Shown piece after piece: positions 47,340-58,856 of a DNA stretch of 64,000 bases. Numbering within the stretch: the stretch's first letter is position 1; each line of letters opens with the position of its first letter. Under the pieces are notes generated by a model that was not told the DNA's origin, did no database searches, and worked only from the letters and a program-made list of their open reading frames with translations. The DNA comes from Craterostigma plantagineum (lineage: Eukaryota > Streptophyta > Magnoliopsida > Lamiales > Linderniaceae): assembly GCA_027422505.1 (NCBI GenBank), contig JAPQWV010000729.1, positions 124,001-188,000 on the forward strand, written 5' to 3'. A program made the translations under genes and the position numbers.

Positions 47340-48825
47340 TACTTACCTTCTTTGCATGGTCTTTAGTCTTATCTTCTCTTGGGGATTTTATGGAAACTTC
47401 GTCATGATTAGGCTGACCAATCTCTTTCCCGTTTCGAAGAGTCATAATACTCACATTCTCTCTTGGGTTAATCTCAACTTGCGCCGGTAGTTTTCCTTTC
47501 TCGTTCTGCATTTGACTCATTTGTGCTGCGAGTTGAGACACTTGCCTTTCTAAATTGTGCATGCTTGAGCGCGTTTCGTTAATGCTCGATCGAGTTTCCT
47601 GTTGAAAACTGGCAGTACTAGTTGCTAAATTCTTAACAATATCCTCCAAAGACATACCTGGTTTTGATGGTGCGGCTTGCTGTGGAGGATTTGATGGCCT
47701 TGGTGCTTGCTTCATAAAACCTGGCGGTCGATTTCCGTAACTCAGATTTGGGTGGTCACGCCATCCGGGATTGTATTGACTCGAGTATGGATCATAGCGT
47801 CTTTGAGATGGTCCTGTGTATCCTCCAATTGCATTGGCTTGCTCGCTAGGATCAAATTGAAGTGAAGGACAATTTGCTGTTGCATGTCCAGCAAATGTAC
47901 ATATACCACAAGCCTTTACCTGACTCGTTTTTCCAATCACAAGTTTTTCCACAAGAGACGTTAGCGAATCTAATTTTTGCTCAAATGAAGTAGTATTTAC
48001 CTCGTTCATCCTGTGTTGGCCTACGTCTTGACGTGTTCCAAATTGTTGCGCGTTTGTAGCCATGCTTGAGATCAGCCGGCGTGCTTCGTCTGCCGTTTTA
48101 TCAACCAACGCTCCTCCACTTGCTGCGTCAATCATGTTTCTCTCCATGGGTAGCAACCCTTCGTAGAAATATTGGATGAGCGCTAACTCGGAAATTTGAT
48201 GATATGGACAGCTTGCGCACAACCGCTTGAATCTTTCCCAGTATTCGTGCAGAGTCTCTCCGTTCCATTGTCGAATCCCGTAGATTTCCTTACGAATATT
48301 TGCGGCACGAGATGCAGGGAAAAATTTTGCTAGGAATTGTTTTTTAAGCTCGGCCCACGTAGTAATCGAACCAGATGGTAAGTAGTATAACCAGTCTTTT
48401 GCATGATCGGCCAGCGAGAACGGAAATGCACGAAGGCTAATCTGATCTTCTGTGACCCCGTTTGGCTTCATGGTTGAGCAAACCATGTGAAACTCCTTCA
48501 AGTGCTTGTGCGGATCCTCGCCTGCGTTACCATGAAAAGTAGGACGTAAATGAATTAATCCTGATTTTAATTCGAAAGGTGTTTGAAGAATGGGAAATTC
48601 GATGCAGAGCGGCCGTTGATTAACATCCGGTGTAGCCATATCCCTCAACGTAAGACGGAGTGGTTGCTGCTGTTCGGTTTCCTCCATGTCGCTTGTTGAA
48701 AATTCTTCGGATTCCGTGCTAGAAATTGATACAGTCGATTGTCTTTTTGCTTTTCGATTCGCCCTCGCGGTCCTCTCGATTTCTGGATCAAATATTAGTA
48801 TACCTGTTCGAGAAGATCGGGGCAT
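47260..48825 (-). CDS. Outer Athila gag
   Basis: An intact 521-residue frame on the minus strand from ATG (48825), 56 bases inside the primer site. It has a basic N-terminus (ARANRKAKRQS) and a capsid region of the retrotransposon gag type (LKEFHMVCSTMKPNGVTEDQ, WAELKKQFLAKFFPASRA, ETLHEYWERFKRLCASCP). A CCHC zinc knuckle CGICTFAGHATANC (C-x2-C-x4-H-x4-C) comes next, then a Pro/Gln-rich stretch and a coiled-coil-like segment (ERQVSQLAAQMSQMQNEKG). Gag forms the particle that packages element RNA. The frame ends at AKAKKG because of an extra base in a purine run; pol should follow directly. It is complete enough to encode protein, though the element as a whole is dead. Confidence 0.85.
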   Translation of the reverse strand: MPRSSRTGILIFDPEIERTARANRKAKRQSTVSISSTESEEFSTSDMEETEQQQPLRLTLRDMATPDVNQRPLCIEFPILQTPFELKSGLIHLRPTFHGNAGEDPHKHLKEFHMVCSTMKPNGVTEDQISLRAFPFSLADHAKDWLYYLPSGSITTWAELKKQFLAKFFPASRAANIRKEIYGIRQWNGETLHEYWERFKRLCASCPYHQISELALIQYFYEGLLPMERNMIDAASGGALVDKTADEARRLISSMATNAQQFGTRQDVGQHRMNEVNTTSFEQKLDSLTSLVEKLVIGKTSQVKACGICTFAGHATANCPSLQFDPSEQANAIGGYTGPSQRRYDPYSSQYNPGWRDHPNLSYGNRPPGFMKQAPRPSNPPQQAAPSKPGMSLEDIVKNLATSTASFQQETRSSINETRSSMHNLERQVSQLAAQMSQMQNEKGKLPAQVEINPRENVSIMTLRNGKEIGQPNHDEVSIKSPREDKTKDHAKKVSNDSVFDKPNIVIPPPFPGRLAKAKKG

Positions 48826-48880
48826 AAACTAGAACAAAAAAAAAAAACGAATTAAAATTGAAGTAAATCGATAGACACCA

Positions 48881-48901
48881 CCTTCCCCGGCAACGGCGCC
48901 A
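48881..48901 (-). other. Athila primer-binding site
   Basis: Minus strand TGGCGCCGTTGCCGGGGA, followed by AGG, five bases inside the LTR end. It matches the primer site typical of the Athila lineage. Confidence 0.9.
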
Positions 48902-48906
48902 AAATT

Positions 48907-50664
48907 TGGTCGCGTCGTAAACGGCCAAAAATAAATTAATCACCTTATTCACTAAATATGAGTATAGCGAAAGTAGGGATCGTCTCCACAGGAAAAATGG
49001 TTGATTTACTTCTAATTTTAAGCTAGATCGATGATGATGATAATAATAATAATAATAATAATAATAGAGGGGGAGAATAATACTGATAATAATTATAGTC
49101 GTAATAATAATATATAATAATAGTAATGATAATAAATTTACAATAATAATAACACTATTAATAATAATATTATACTAATAATAATAATAATATTTATAAT
49201 AATATTAATATTAATATTAGGGGGAGGGGGTTTTGTTGACAAAATTTAGATGCAACGATAAATTAGTAGATCGTAACGAAGAACGATTAAATAGTAGTTG
49301 CTACACATATTAATCAACGCGTGTATGGAATTAATCGACATAAATATAAGCTTACAACCGTGTATTGCGACCTTGTTTGTAGATTCTCGCATGAGTAGCA
49401 CTTCAAACGTGTTGCTTTATCCAACGAAAATCAAAGGGGAACAGAACTACTTCGATATGCTTCCCACGTGTGTGCTTAATACTTATATCATAAATGACTT
49501 ATAACATAAAATTCTGACATGTCAACATCAAGTAGAAAAGTAAAGCAATATCTTAAGATGAAAAATGGCAAAATCGATCTCACACTCGTCTCCTCTCTGT
49601 TCCTCAATTTCTTCTGCTCAAACTCATCTCATCAATTGATCTCTCACAAGCATCCATCTCTACTTCAAACTCTCTACCACTCTCTTAGTACAAAATAAAA
49701 AATACAAGGCTGTGCTAATCTATCTCTTAATTGACCTCTATGGAACCCTCTCAGGTATGTAAGTGTGTGTTTATATATCGATGTCTCCACTCAAATTCTC
49801 TCACAGATTTCTCACTCTCGGCAATACCATAGAATAACCACAAACTAATGGGGATGCTGGGTCTTGAAGCTTAAACAAGTGAGATAATGTTTTTAAAACG
49901 AAAACCCAACAAAATACAAGCTTAATTAAAATAGCACAAAGAGATAGACGAAATTAAGACGGAACCATAGTTTCAAAGTAACACATATTGAAGCAAAATA
50001 ATTCGAATTGTCTTCTGCTGTGCTTCATGGCTCTCTCTATTTATAGATGATAACCGTGAGCTAGTTCTTCTCTTTTCAGGGTGTAGACATGGAGCTGGCT
50101 TTATCACGCGTAATCTCCAAATCTTCTTGAGCAGCCCAGTATTTCCACAGTCATACAATAGATTTTGTCGATGGTAATTTATTCTGCCTTGAGCTATGTG
50201 TATGATGGTGGCTGCTTGTGGATTTTCAACCCTTGAGTTTGATGTGTATCTCGTTTCTTGTTTTTCTCTTCCTCGAGCCACGCGTGTGTCGAATGCTTGG
50301 AATTGATGTGTTTGAAAGGTCTGTGCGTGTAATCACCTCTGCCAAAGTCTTGCAACAAGCTTTAATACAAGAATGGGCCGAATGTATCCAACATGGCCCA
50401 ATTCCCACTTTCAAGCCTGCCCAATTAGGTTTGGGTTGGGCTTTTTGCTTGAACTCCGTCATCCATTAATTCGTTCGATTTTCGGTGATGTATTCTCCTC
50501 GAAATATCCACGTCCAAATACTATTGTTTTCATCCATTTTGCTCCGATATCTGCAAGATATAAAATATAAATTAATTCTATGATATTTGAAGCATCTCGG
50601 ATAAATAACGAGCAAAATCATGCTTTTATGGGGTGTAAAATTAATGTAAATTATTGTCTTATCA
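48907..50664 (-). repeat. Athila LTR, right (5' LTR)
   Basis: 1758 bp, TGGTCGCG...CTTATCA on the plus strand. 48907-50138 nearly matches the left LTR. 50139-50664 (the U3 side) is mostly unrelated to the left LTR's U3. Confidence 0.85.
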
Positions 50665-50669
50665 TTGGT
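50665..50669. repeat. Athila target-site duplication, right
   Basis: TTGGT, matching 28892-28896. Confidence 0.9.
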
Positions 50670-50884
50670 TATACCGATTCGGACTTCCAGTCGGACGTGG
50701 ATGACCAAAAATCTACTTCAGGTTTTGTATTCGTTCTCAACGGTGGGGCAGTGTCTTGGAGAAGCTCCAAGCAAAGCACAACAGCCGATTCCACGTGCGG
50801 GGCAGAATACATAGCAGCCTCGGAGGCAGCTAAAGAAGCTGTTTGGATGAAAAAGTTCTTGGAGGAACTTACTGTGGTACCATC
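50665..50884 (+). pseudogene. Copia RNase H, continuation after Athila
   Basis: Continues the gene cut at 28896: GYTDSDFQSDVDDQKSTSG, then GAVSWRSSKQSTTADSTCGAE and AVWMKKFLEELTVVP. The GAEYIAAS segment has Gly where the sister copies have Glu (CEAEY), a position conserved in RNase H catalytic cores. It ends at 50884, where reverse LTR sequence follows. Confidence 0.85.
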
Positions 50885-53048
50885 TTATTTCCAATTTATT
50901 CGAATTAATAATTTAGATCCAAATTAATCGAACAAAGCGGCAACCAGACATTTTTTGATTATTTGGAGAGCGAAATGATTTTTGATCAATACCAAACTTT
51001 TTAGAATAATTCTACACTTCCTAAAGTTCACAACGATAGGTCTTTCGAATTATTCCGACATCGTTTGATATTTTTCTCAAAATCAAATCTGTGGTTCGAA
51101 ATTATTAATTGGAGTAAAACGGTAGTCTGCCGTCTTTTAACTATTTGATGACCGAAACGATTTCCGATCAATACCAAACTTTCCAGAATAATTCTACATT
51201 TCCCGAAGTTTCCAACGAAGGGTCTTGCAAGTTATTCCGATATGATTTGGTATTTTTCGGAAATCAAATCGTTAGGGTTCGAGGTATACCTTCGGTGTAC
51301 GAGATTTCTTCTGTTGTCGCCTCGGATGGACGTGGCTTCACCTCGTCGGGATCCCAGGACCTCCGGGCTAGATTGTCACGCTGGTTTGACCTTGAGAAAA
51401 CCTCCGAGACTGCTCCTGATGGCTAGCGCAGTTCGGTTCGGGCGTTGGGTTCGTCGATCGATCCCGTTGGTTCAAACTGGCTTGAGTTTTCTCTCTTTTG
51501 TTATACTTAGGAAAAATAAAAAAAAAAAAAACAAGTTTCTTCTTCCTCTAACCATCCAACGTTGCTTTATGATATTTATATATATATAATTATTTTATTT
51601 TATTTTTTATTAAATGAGACAAGTGTCGAACTTGTTAATGACTCAACTAATGAGTCATTAGTTCTACACATCCCAACGTGGATGTGTTGATATTTCTTTT
51701 ATTTTATTTTATTTTTTTTATTTTTATGATAATTTCATTTTGGCCCTCGAGGTTTCTAAATTCTCAATTTAGTCCCTCAATTTTAAATAATCCAATCTAA
51801 TTATTTTAATTATAATTGAGCCCACTTAGTTAATTAATTAAGCACCTAAGACAATCTCAAGTCCTAATTATTTCCGTGACTGTCACTGGAATTTAACTAA
51901 GCCTTCGACACCTCATATCAACTATGCCACTACCTCAACGAATCTCATTCGTTAGGTTCCACATAAAAGCCCGCCGTTTTCGTTCAAGTTCATTACCATT
52001 TTTAAGTGCGACTCTCTAGGTCCGTCTCAACTGGCATGTGAGGAATCCACGAGTCTCGGTATTCGCCTAGCCAATCCCACGGTACCGGACAGATCCCAGT
52101 TGAGAACGAATTTTGATCTAATCGAAATTCGGGCGAACCGACTATAGTGTATACATTTAAATAGTTCTTATGCCTTTCACTTGCGTCCCGGTTAGGTGAG
52201 AGCCATGCAAATGTCAAACTCACTAACCTAACACTATGTTATAATCGAGACCGATCCGATTATTTAAACTCCGCTCTGTATCTAATACAAGCAAGTTTTC
52301 CAAGCTTCGGCCGAAGGCTTTATAATCGTCGCTCTCCGATTACCTCATAGAACATTAACCTATATGGATATAGGCAGTGAATCCCGATAGCAGTCAAAGC
52401 CCGGTAATCACCTCCGTAAAGTCGGTTGCGTTTCGTTGCTGACCCGTGTCCCTTTTATGAACACTTGCGAGTCTAGCCAACTAGCGACAAACCGAAATCG
52501 CGAAAGCAAATCCGTCAATGACCCTATCGGTCTGAGGCTGCTATAGTCATTCGTTCAATCATTGACAACATCCTAGCCATGTGATTGAGACGAATACGAG
52601 CCGAATGTCCAAATACGCAATCTCTTCGATCACCAATATCTCCATCACGACCCACAACCTCTCAGGTAATCGGTGACACTACCGATACTATGTGGTCGTC
52701 AATGGATAAGTCATATTCGGATATCTAGTCACCCACCTAGAATCCTTAGACTTACGGACTTTTTATTTAATGTTGAGATTAAGGGCCGTCCGGTGTCTCC
52801 TCTCTCGTCCAACGAGAATGAGATGTCCAATTCAAACATTTGGGTGTCATTTATTTATCGCACTACCGGATGCCAAGTAGACTTTAAATTCGAGAAATAA
52901 ATAATAATGCCTTTATTATAATGAAAATATATATTCATTAATTTATTTGACGGTATATACAATAAACCTGTCTTACAACCTATACATCATCGTGCGCCCT
53001 AACTATTCCTAGTCCTCGTATGGCATTCCGAGGGCACACTCCCTAACA
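50885..53048 (-). repeat. Copia LTR, reverse, longest uninterrupted copy
   Basis: 2164 bp running backwards to the LTR start ...CTCCCTAACA at 53048. It lacks only the last few hundred bases of the LTR. The AT-rich middle and a variant hairpin cassette (51619-51689) are present. Adding the missing end from 61005-61225 suggests a full LTR of about 2.4 kb. Confidence 0.85.
51619..51689. other. Variant three-hairpin cassette
   Basis: ACAAGT/ACTTGT is at 51619-51635, TAATGACTCA/TGAGTCATTA at 51636-51660 and CTACACATCC/GGATGTGTTG (one mismatch) at 51664-51689. The middle stem matches the cassette at 20502 but its loop is ACTAA instead of CACCA. Confidence 0.75.
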
Positions 53049-54009
53049 GCCTCCCACTTGCACTTGAATGCCATGCGATGCACCTAATGCCAGTCGCAAT
53101 GGTATCGTAGCCCCATCTTGTCCAGATCCTGTTCCATAACTGCTTGGGACAAGGGCTTCGTGAGCGGGTCCGCCACGTTTTCTGCGGTGGCGATTTTCTG
53201 CACGGCGACCATCCCGTTTTCAACAAACTCACGTAATACGTGATATTTTCTCTCAATATGTTTGGACTTGCTATGAGATCGTGGTTCCTTTGCTTGCGCG
53301 ACTGCACCGCTATTATTGCACCAAAGTGTAAGCGGTCTGTCAGCAACTGGTATCACAGTAAGTTCCTCCAAGAACTTTTTCATCCAAACAGCTTCTTTAG
53401 CTGCCTCTGAGGCTGCTATGTATTCTGCCTCGCACGTGGAATTGGCAGTTGTGCTTTGCTTGGAGCTTCTCCAAGACACTGCCCCACCGTTGAGAACGAA
53501 TACAAAACCTGAAGTAGATTTTCGGTCATCCACGTCCGACTGGAAGTCCGAATCGGTATAACCAACTAGTTCTAGTCCCGCTCCTCCATAAACCAGCGTT
53601 AAGTCTTTAGTCCGTCTAAGGTATTTAAAGATATTCTTAACAGCTGTCCAATGTTCTTCCCCTGGGTTTGCCTGAAACCGACTGACTACGCTCACAGCGT
53701 AAGCAATGTCCGGGCGTGTACACAACATTGCATACATCAGACTACACACTGCAGAGGCATAGGGTATTCCACTCATCCGTCGTCTGTCTTCCTCACTTTG
53801 AGGTGACATTGACTTCGACAAATGGATCCCGTGTCGCATTGGTAAGAACCCTCTTTTAGAGTCATCCATTCTGAATTTCTTCCGGATTTTCTCTAAGTAA
53901 AGGGCCTGAGATAAGCCGATCGTATGGTTCGCTCGATCCCTGAACAAGCGAATACCTAGTATATACGTCGGTTCTCCCAGGTCTTTCATGGAGAATTCGG
54001 TTGAAAGCC
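53049..54009 (-). pseudogene. Copia RT end and RNase H, reverse
   Basis: About 308 codons in one frame on the minus strand, ending at the stop before 53084. It contains STEFSMKDLGEPTYILGIRL, FRMDDSKRGFLPMRHGIHL, TRPDIAYAVSVVSRFQANPG, GYTDSDFQSDVDDRKSTSG, STCEAEYIAASEAAKEAVW and the tail ADPLTKPLSQAVMEQDLDK, ending CDWH. The RNase H acidic residues are present, although one conserved Asp in LTLWCDN reads Asn (LWCNN) in this copy. It is cut at 54009, inside the RT, where a short reverse LTR piece follows. Confidence 0.9.
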
Positions 54010-54108
54010 AAGTCGTCGACACCTCATATCAACTATGCCACTACCTCAACGAATCTCATTCGTTAGGTTCCACATAAAAGCCCGCCATTTTCGTTCAAGT
54101 TCTTTACC
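54010..54108 (-). repeat. Copia LTR scrap, reverse
   Basis: About 100 bp of LTR interior (GTCGTCGACACCTCATATC onward) joined to RT on the left and to forward LTR on the right. Confidence 0.75.
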
Positions 54109-54819
54109 AGCGTGACGATCTAGTCCGGAGGCCCCGGGATCCAGACGAGGTGTAGCCACGTCCATCCGAGGCGACGACAGAAGAAATCTCGTTCATCGAA
54201 GGTATACCTCGAACCCTAACGATTTGATTTACGAAACATACCAAACGATATTGGAATAACTCGAAAGACCCCTCGTTGGAAACGTCGAGAAATGTAGAAT
54301 TATTCTGGAAAGTTTGGTATTGATCGGAAATCGTTTCGGTCGTCAAATAGTTAAAAGACGGCAGACTGCCGTTTTACTCGAATTAATAATTTCGTACCAC
54401 AGATTTGATTTTGTGAAAAATACCAAACGACATCGGAATAATTCGAAAGACCTATCGTTACGAACGCTGGGAAGTGTAGAATTATTTTGGAAAATTTGGT
54501 ATTGATCAAAAATCATTTCGGTCTTCAAATAATCGAAAAACGACTGGTTGTCGCTTTGTTCGATTAATTTGGATCTAAATTATTAATTCAAATAAATTGG
54601 AAATAAATTTTGATAATTCGAATTAACCGCGATCTCCCGAGGCTTAGGCAAATATCTTAGACCCTCGGGAGAAGCTGAATGGTGTAAGGTTGAATTTAGA
54701 TATTAAAAATCAAAAATTCGCCACCCTACGCCGCTCGGCACAAACCGTGCTTCCGCTATAGCCACGTTGTGCTGTTCGGGGGCCAGCGTCGATTAATCGG
54801 GCCCACCCCAACAGTGGTA
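54109..54819 (+). repeat. Copia LTR 3' part with start of primer site, forward
   Basis: Runs from AGCGTGACGATCTAG to the true LTR end CCCACCCCAACA (54813), followed by GTGGTA, the first bases of the primer site. It then flips to reverse LTR at 54820. Confidence 0.8.
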
Positions 54820-55102
54820 AAACTTTCCAGACTACGCTTCCTAACGTTCGCAACGATAGGTCTTTCGAATTATTCCGACATCGTTTGATATTTTTCTCAA
54901 AATCAAATATGTGGTTCGAAATTATTAATTCGAGTAAAACGGCAGTCTGCCGTCTTTTAACTATTTGACGACCGAAACGATTTCCGATCGATACCAAACT
55001 TTCCAGAATAATTCTACACTTCCCGACCTTTCCAACGGAGGGTCTTTGTGTTATTCCGATATCGTTTGGTGTTTTTCGTAAATCAAATCGTTAGGGTTCG
55101 AG
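54820..55102 (-). repeat. Copia LTR block, reverse
   Basis: About 283 bp of LTR interior, from AAACTTTCCAGACTACG to GGGTTCGAGG, between two forward blocks. Confidence 0.75.
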
Positions 55103-56275
55103 GGAGGCGACGACAGAAGAAATCTCGTTCACCGAAGGTATACCTCGAACCCTAACGATTTGATTTACCAAACATACCAAATAATATCGGAATAACTCGA
55201 AAGACCCCTCATTGGAAACGTCGGGAAATGTAGAATTATTCTGGAATGTTTGGTATCGATCGGAAATCTTTTCGGTCGTCAAATAGTTAAAAGACGGCAG
55301 ACTGCCGTTTTACTCGAATTAATAATTTCGAACCACAGATTTGATTTTGTGAAAAATACCAAACGACATCGGAATAATTTGAAAGACCTATCGTTGCGAA
55401 CGTTGGGAAGTGTAGAATTAATTTGGAAAATTTGGTATTGATCAAAAATCATTTCAGTCTTCAAATAATCGAAAAACGACTGGTTGTCGCTTTGTTCGAT
55501 TAATTTGGATCAAAATTATTAATTCAAATAAATTGAAAATAAATTCGAATTTTGATAATTCGAATTAACCGCGATCTCCCGAGTCTTAGGGTAATATCTT
55601 AGACCCTTGGGAGAAGCTGAATGGCGTAAGGTTGAATTTAGAAATTAAAAATCGAAAATTCGCCACCCTACGCCGCTCGGCACAAACCGTGCTTCCGCTA
55701 TAGCCACGTTGTGCTGTTCGGGGGCCAGCGTCGATTAATCGGGCCCACCCCAATGTGGGATGTGTAAAATAAATGACTCATGGTGTGAGTCATTAACAAG
55801 TGTCTAATTTGACACTTGTTTGTCACAATTAAAAAAAATTCCATAAAAGAGCACAAAACGTGAGGTGCAAGATGGTGTGATGGGAATTTTTGCTTCATTG
55901 CACAAATAAAAAAAATAGAGAAAAAGAAGTAGAATTTGTAGAAATTCTTAAGCCACGTAAAACCGAAGGGTTCGTTTGACGAGTCCCGACACCCGAACCG
56001 AACTGCGCTAGCCATCGGGAGCAGTCTCGGAGGTTTATCAAAGTCATACCGGCGTGACGATCTAGCCGGAGGATAATTCGAATTAACGCGATCTCCCGAG
56101 GCTTAGGGCAATATCTTAGACTCTCGGGTGAAGCTGAATGGCGTAAGGTTGAATTTAGATATTAAAAATCGAAAATTCGCCACCCTATGCCGCTCGGCAC
56201 AAACCGTGCTTCCGCTATAGCCACGTTGTACTGTTCGGGGGCCAGCGTCGATTAATCGAGCCCACCCCAACAGTG
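55103..56275 (+). repeat. Copia LTR, forward, three shuffled pieces
   Basis: Three forward pieces in non-native order. 55103-55753 is the LTR 3' part ending CCCACCCCAA. 55754-56071 is an earlier LTR part, starting within the hairpin cassette and ending near CTAGCCGGAGG. 56072-56275 is a second LTR 3' end reaching CCAACA plus GTG. Piece two keeps two of the three hairpins (55772-55820). Confidence 0.75.
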
Positions 56276-57460
56276 TCCTAATTATTTCCGTGACTGTCAC
56301 TGGAATTTAACTAAGTCGTCGACACCTCGTATCAACTTTGCCACTACCCCAACGAGTCTCATTCGTTAGGTTCCACAGAACAGCCCGCCGTTTTCGTTCA
56401 AGTTCATTACCATTTTTAAGCGCGACTCTCTAGGTCCGTCTCAACTGGCATGGGAGGAATCCACGAGTCCCGGTATTCGCCTAGCCAATCCCACGTACCG
56501 GACAGATCCCAGTTGAGAACGAATTTTGATCTAATCGAAATTCGGGCGAACCGACTATAGTGTATACATTTAAATACTTCTTACGCCTTTCACTTGCGTC
56601 CCGGTTAGGTGAGCCATGCAAATGTCAAACTCACTAACCTAACACTATGTTATAATCGAGACCGATCCGATTATTTAAACTCCGCTCTGTATCTAATACA
56701 AGCAAGTTTTCCAAGCTTCGGCCGAAGGCTTTATAATCGTCGCTCTCCGATTACCTCATAGGACATTAACCTATACGGATATAGGCAGTGAATCCCGATA
56801 GCAGTCAAAGCCCGGTAATCACCTCCGTAAAGTCGGTTGCATTTCGTTGCTGACCCGTGTCTCTTTTATGAACACTTGCGAGCCTAGCCAACTAGCGACA
56901 AACCGAAATCGCGAAAGCAAATCCGTCAATAACCCTATCGGTTTGAGGCTGCTATAGTCATTCGTTCAATCATTGACAACATCCTAGCCATGTGATTGAG
57001 ACGAATACGAGCCGAAAATCCAAATACGCAATCTCTCCGATCACCAATATCTCCATCACGACCCACAACCTCTCAGGTAATCGGTGACACTACCGATACT
57101 ATGTGGTCGTCAATGGATAAGTCATATTCGGATATCTAGTCACCCACCTAGAATCCTTAGACTTACGGACTTTTTATTTAATGTTGAGATTAAGGACCGT
57201 CCGGTGTCTCCTCTCTCGTCCAACGAGAATCAGACGTCCAACTCAAACATTTGGGTGTTATTTATTTATCGCACTACCGGATGCCAAGTAGACTTTAAAT
57301 TCGATAAATAAATAATAATTCCTTTATTATAATGAAAATATATATTCATTAATTTATTTGTCGGTATATTCAATAAATCTGTCTTACAACCTATACATCA
57401 TCATGTGCCCTATACTATTCCTAGTCCTCGTATGGCATTCTGAGGGCACACTCCCTAACA
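56276..57460 (-). repeat. Copia LTR block, reverse, reaching the LTR start
   Basis: Begins TCCTAATTATTTCCGTGAC and runs to the LTR terminus ...CTCCCTAACA at 57460, followed by the polypurine tract and RNase H. Confidence 0.85.
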
Positions 57461-58014
57461 GCCTCCCACTTACACTCGAATGCCATGCGATGCACCTAAT
57501 GCCAGTCGCAATGGTATCGTAGCCCCATCTTGTCCAGATGCTGTTCCATAACTGCTTGAGACAAGGGCTTCGTGAGCGGGTCCGCCACGTTTTCTGCGGT
57601 GGCGATTTTCTGCACGGCGACCATCCCGTTTTCAACGAACTCACGTAATACGTGATATTTTCTCTCAATATGTTTGGACTTGCTATGAGATCGTGGTTCC
57701 TTTGCTCGCGCGACTGCACCGCTATTGTCGCACCAAAGTGTAAGCGGTCTGTCAGCAACTGGTACCACAGTAAGTTCCTCCAAGAACTTTTTCATCCAAA
57801 CAGCTTCTTTAGCTGCCTCTGAGGTGACATTGACTTCGACAATTTGATCCCATGTCGCATTGGTAAGAACCCTCTTTTAGAGTCATCCATTCTGAATTTC
57901 TTCAGGATTTTCTCTAAGTAAAGGGCCTGAGATAAGCCGATCGTATGGTTCGCTCGATCCCTGAACAAGCGAATACCTAGTATATACGTCGCTTCTGCCA
58001 GGTCTTTCCTGGAG
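57461..58014 (-). pseudogene. Copia RNase H and RT scraps, reverse
   Basis: 57795-57496 encodes the last 99 residues of RNase H on the minus strand (VADRPLTLWCDNSGAVAR ... ADPLTKPL). At about 57823 an internal deletion joins it to the RT/RNase H linker (57824-58014, with DRANHTIGLSQALYLEKI). At about 58014 the sequence flips to the forward strand at a shared GAGAA. Confidence 0.85.
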
Positions 58015-58821
58015 AAAATCCTGAAGAAATTCAGAATGGATGACTCTAAGAGAGGGTTCTTACCAATGCGACATGGGATCCATTTTTCAAAGTCAATGTC
58101 ACCTCAAAGTGAGGAAGACAGACGACGGATGAGTGGAATACCCTATGCGTCTGCAGTGCGTAGTCTGATGTATGCAGTGTTGTGTACACGCCCGGACATT
58201 GCTTACGCTGTGAGCGTAGTCAGTCGGTTTCAGGCAAACCCAGTTGAAGAACATTGGACAACTGTTAAGAATATCTTTAAATACCTCAGACGGACTAAAG
58301 ACTTAACGCTGGTTTATGGAGGAGCGGGACTAGAAGTAGTTGGTTATACCGATTCGGACTTCCAGTCGGACGTGGATGACCGAAAATCTACTTCAGGTTT
58401 TGTATTCGTTCTCAAAGGTGGGGCAGTGTCTTGGAGAAGCTCCAAGCAAAGCACAACAGCCGATTCCACATGCGAGGCAGAATACATAGCAGCCTCAGAG
58501 GCAGCTAAAGAAGCGGTTTGGATGAAAAAGTTCTTGGAGGAACTTACTGTGGTACCAGTTGCTGACAGACCGCTTACACTTTGGTGCGATAATAGCGGTG
58601 CAGTCGCGCAAGCAAAGGAACCACGATCTCATAGCAAGTCCAAACATATTGGGAGAAAATATCACGTATTACGTGAGTTCGTTGAAAACGGGATGGTCGC
58701 CGTGCACAAAATCGCCACCGCAGAAAACATGGCGGACCCGCTCACGAAGCCCTTGTCCCAAGCAGTTATGGAACAGCATCTGGACAAGATGGGCCTACGA
58801 TACCATTGCGACTGGCATTAG
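58015..58821 (+). pseudogene. Copia RT end and complete RNase H, forward
   Basis: A continuous 261-codon frame from Met 58036 to the stop at 58821: MDDSKRGFLPMRHGIH, RPDIAYAVSVVSRFQANP, GYTDSDFQSDVDDRKSTSG, STCEAEYIAASEAAKEAVW, LTLWCDNSGAVAQ and ADPLTKPLSQAVMEQHLDK, ending CDWH. The RNase H acidic residues are present, so the domain itself looks undamaged, but integrase and most of RT are missing. The polypurine tract CAAGTGGGAGGC (58845-58856) and a forward LTR follow in the native order. This is the only place in the window where pol end, tract and a long forward LTR stay together. Confidence 0.9.
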
Positions 58822-58856
58822 GTGCATCGCATGGCATTCAAGTGCAAGTGGGAGGC

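Larger units (their letters stand above)
28897..50664 (-). mobile_element. Athila-type Ty3/gypsy element with nested insertion
   Basis: A 21.8-kb composite inserted in copia RNase H with TTGGT at both ends. Termini are TGGTCGCG and CTTATCA on the plus strand. Sense is minus: 5' LTR 48907-50664, primer site 48881-48901, gag 48825-47260, pol 47339-43847 interrupted by 32518-43846, integrase C-terminus 32512-32154, long 3' non-coding part, polypurine tract 30511-30497, 3' LTR 30496-28897. The primer site TGGCGCCGTTGCCGGGGA and the gag/pol signatures are those of the Athila lineage. No env-like frame remains. Without the nested block the element would be about 10.4 kb. Confidence 0.9.
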
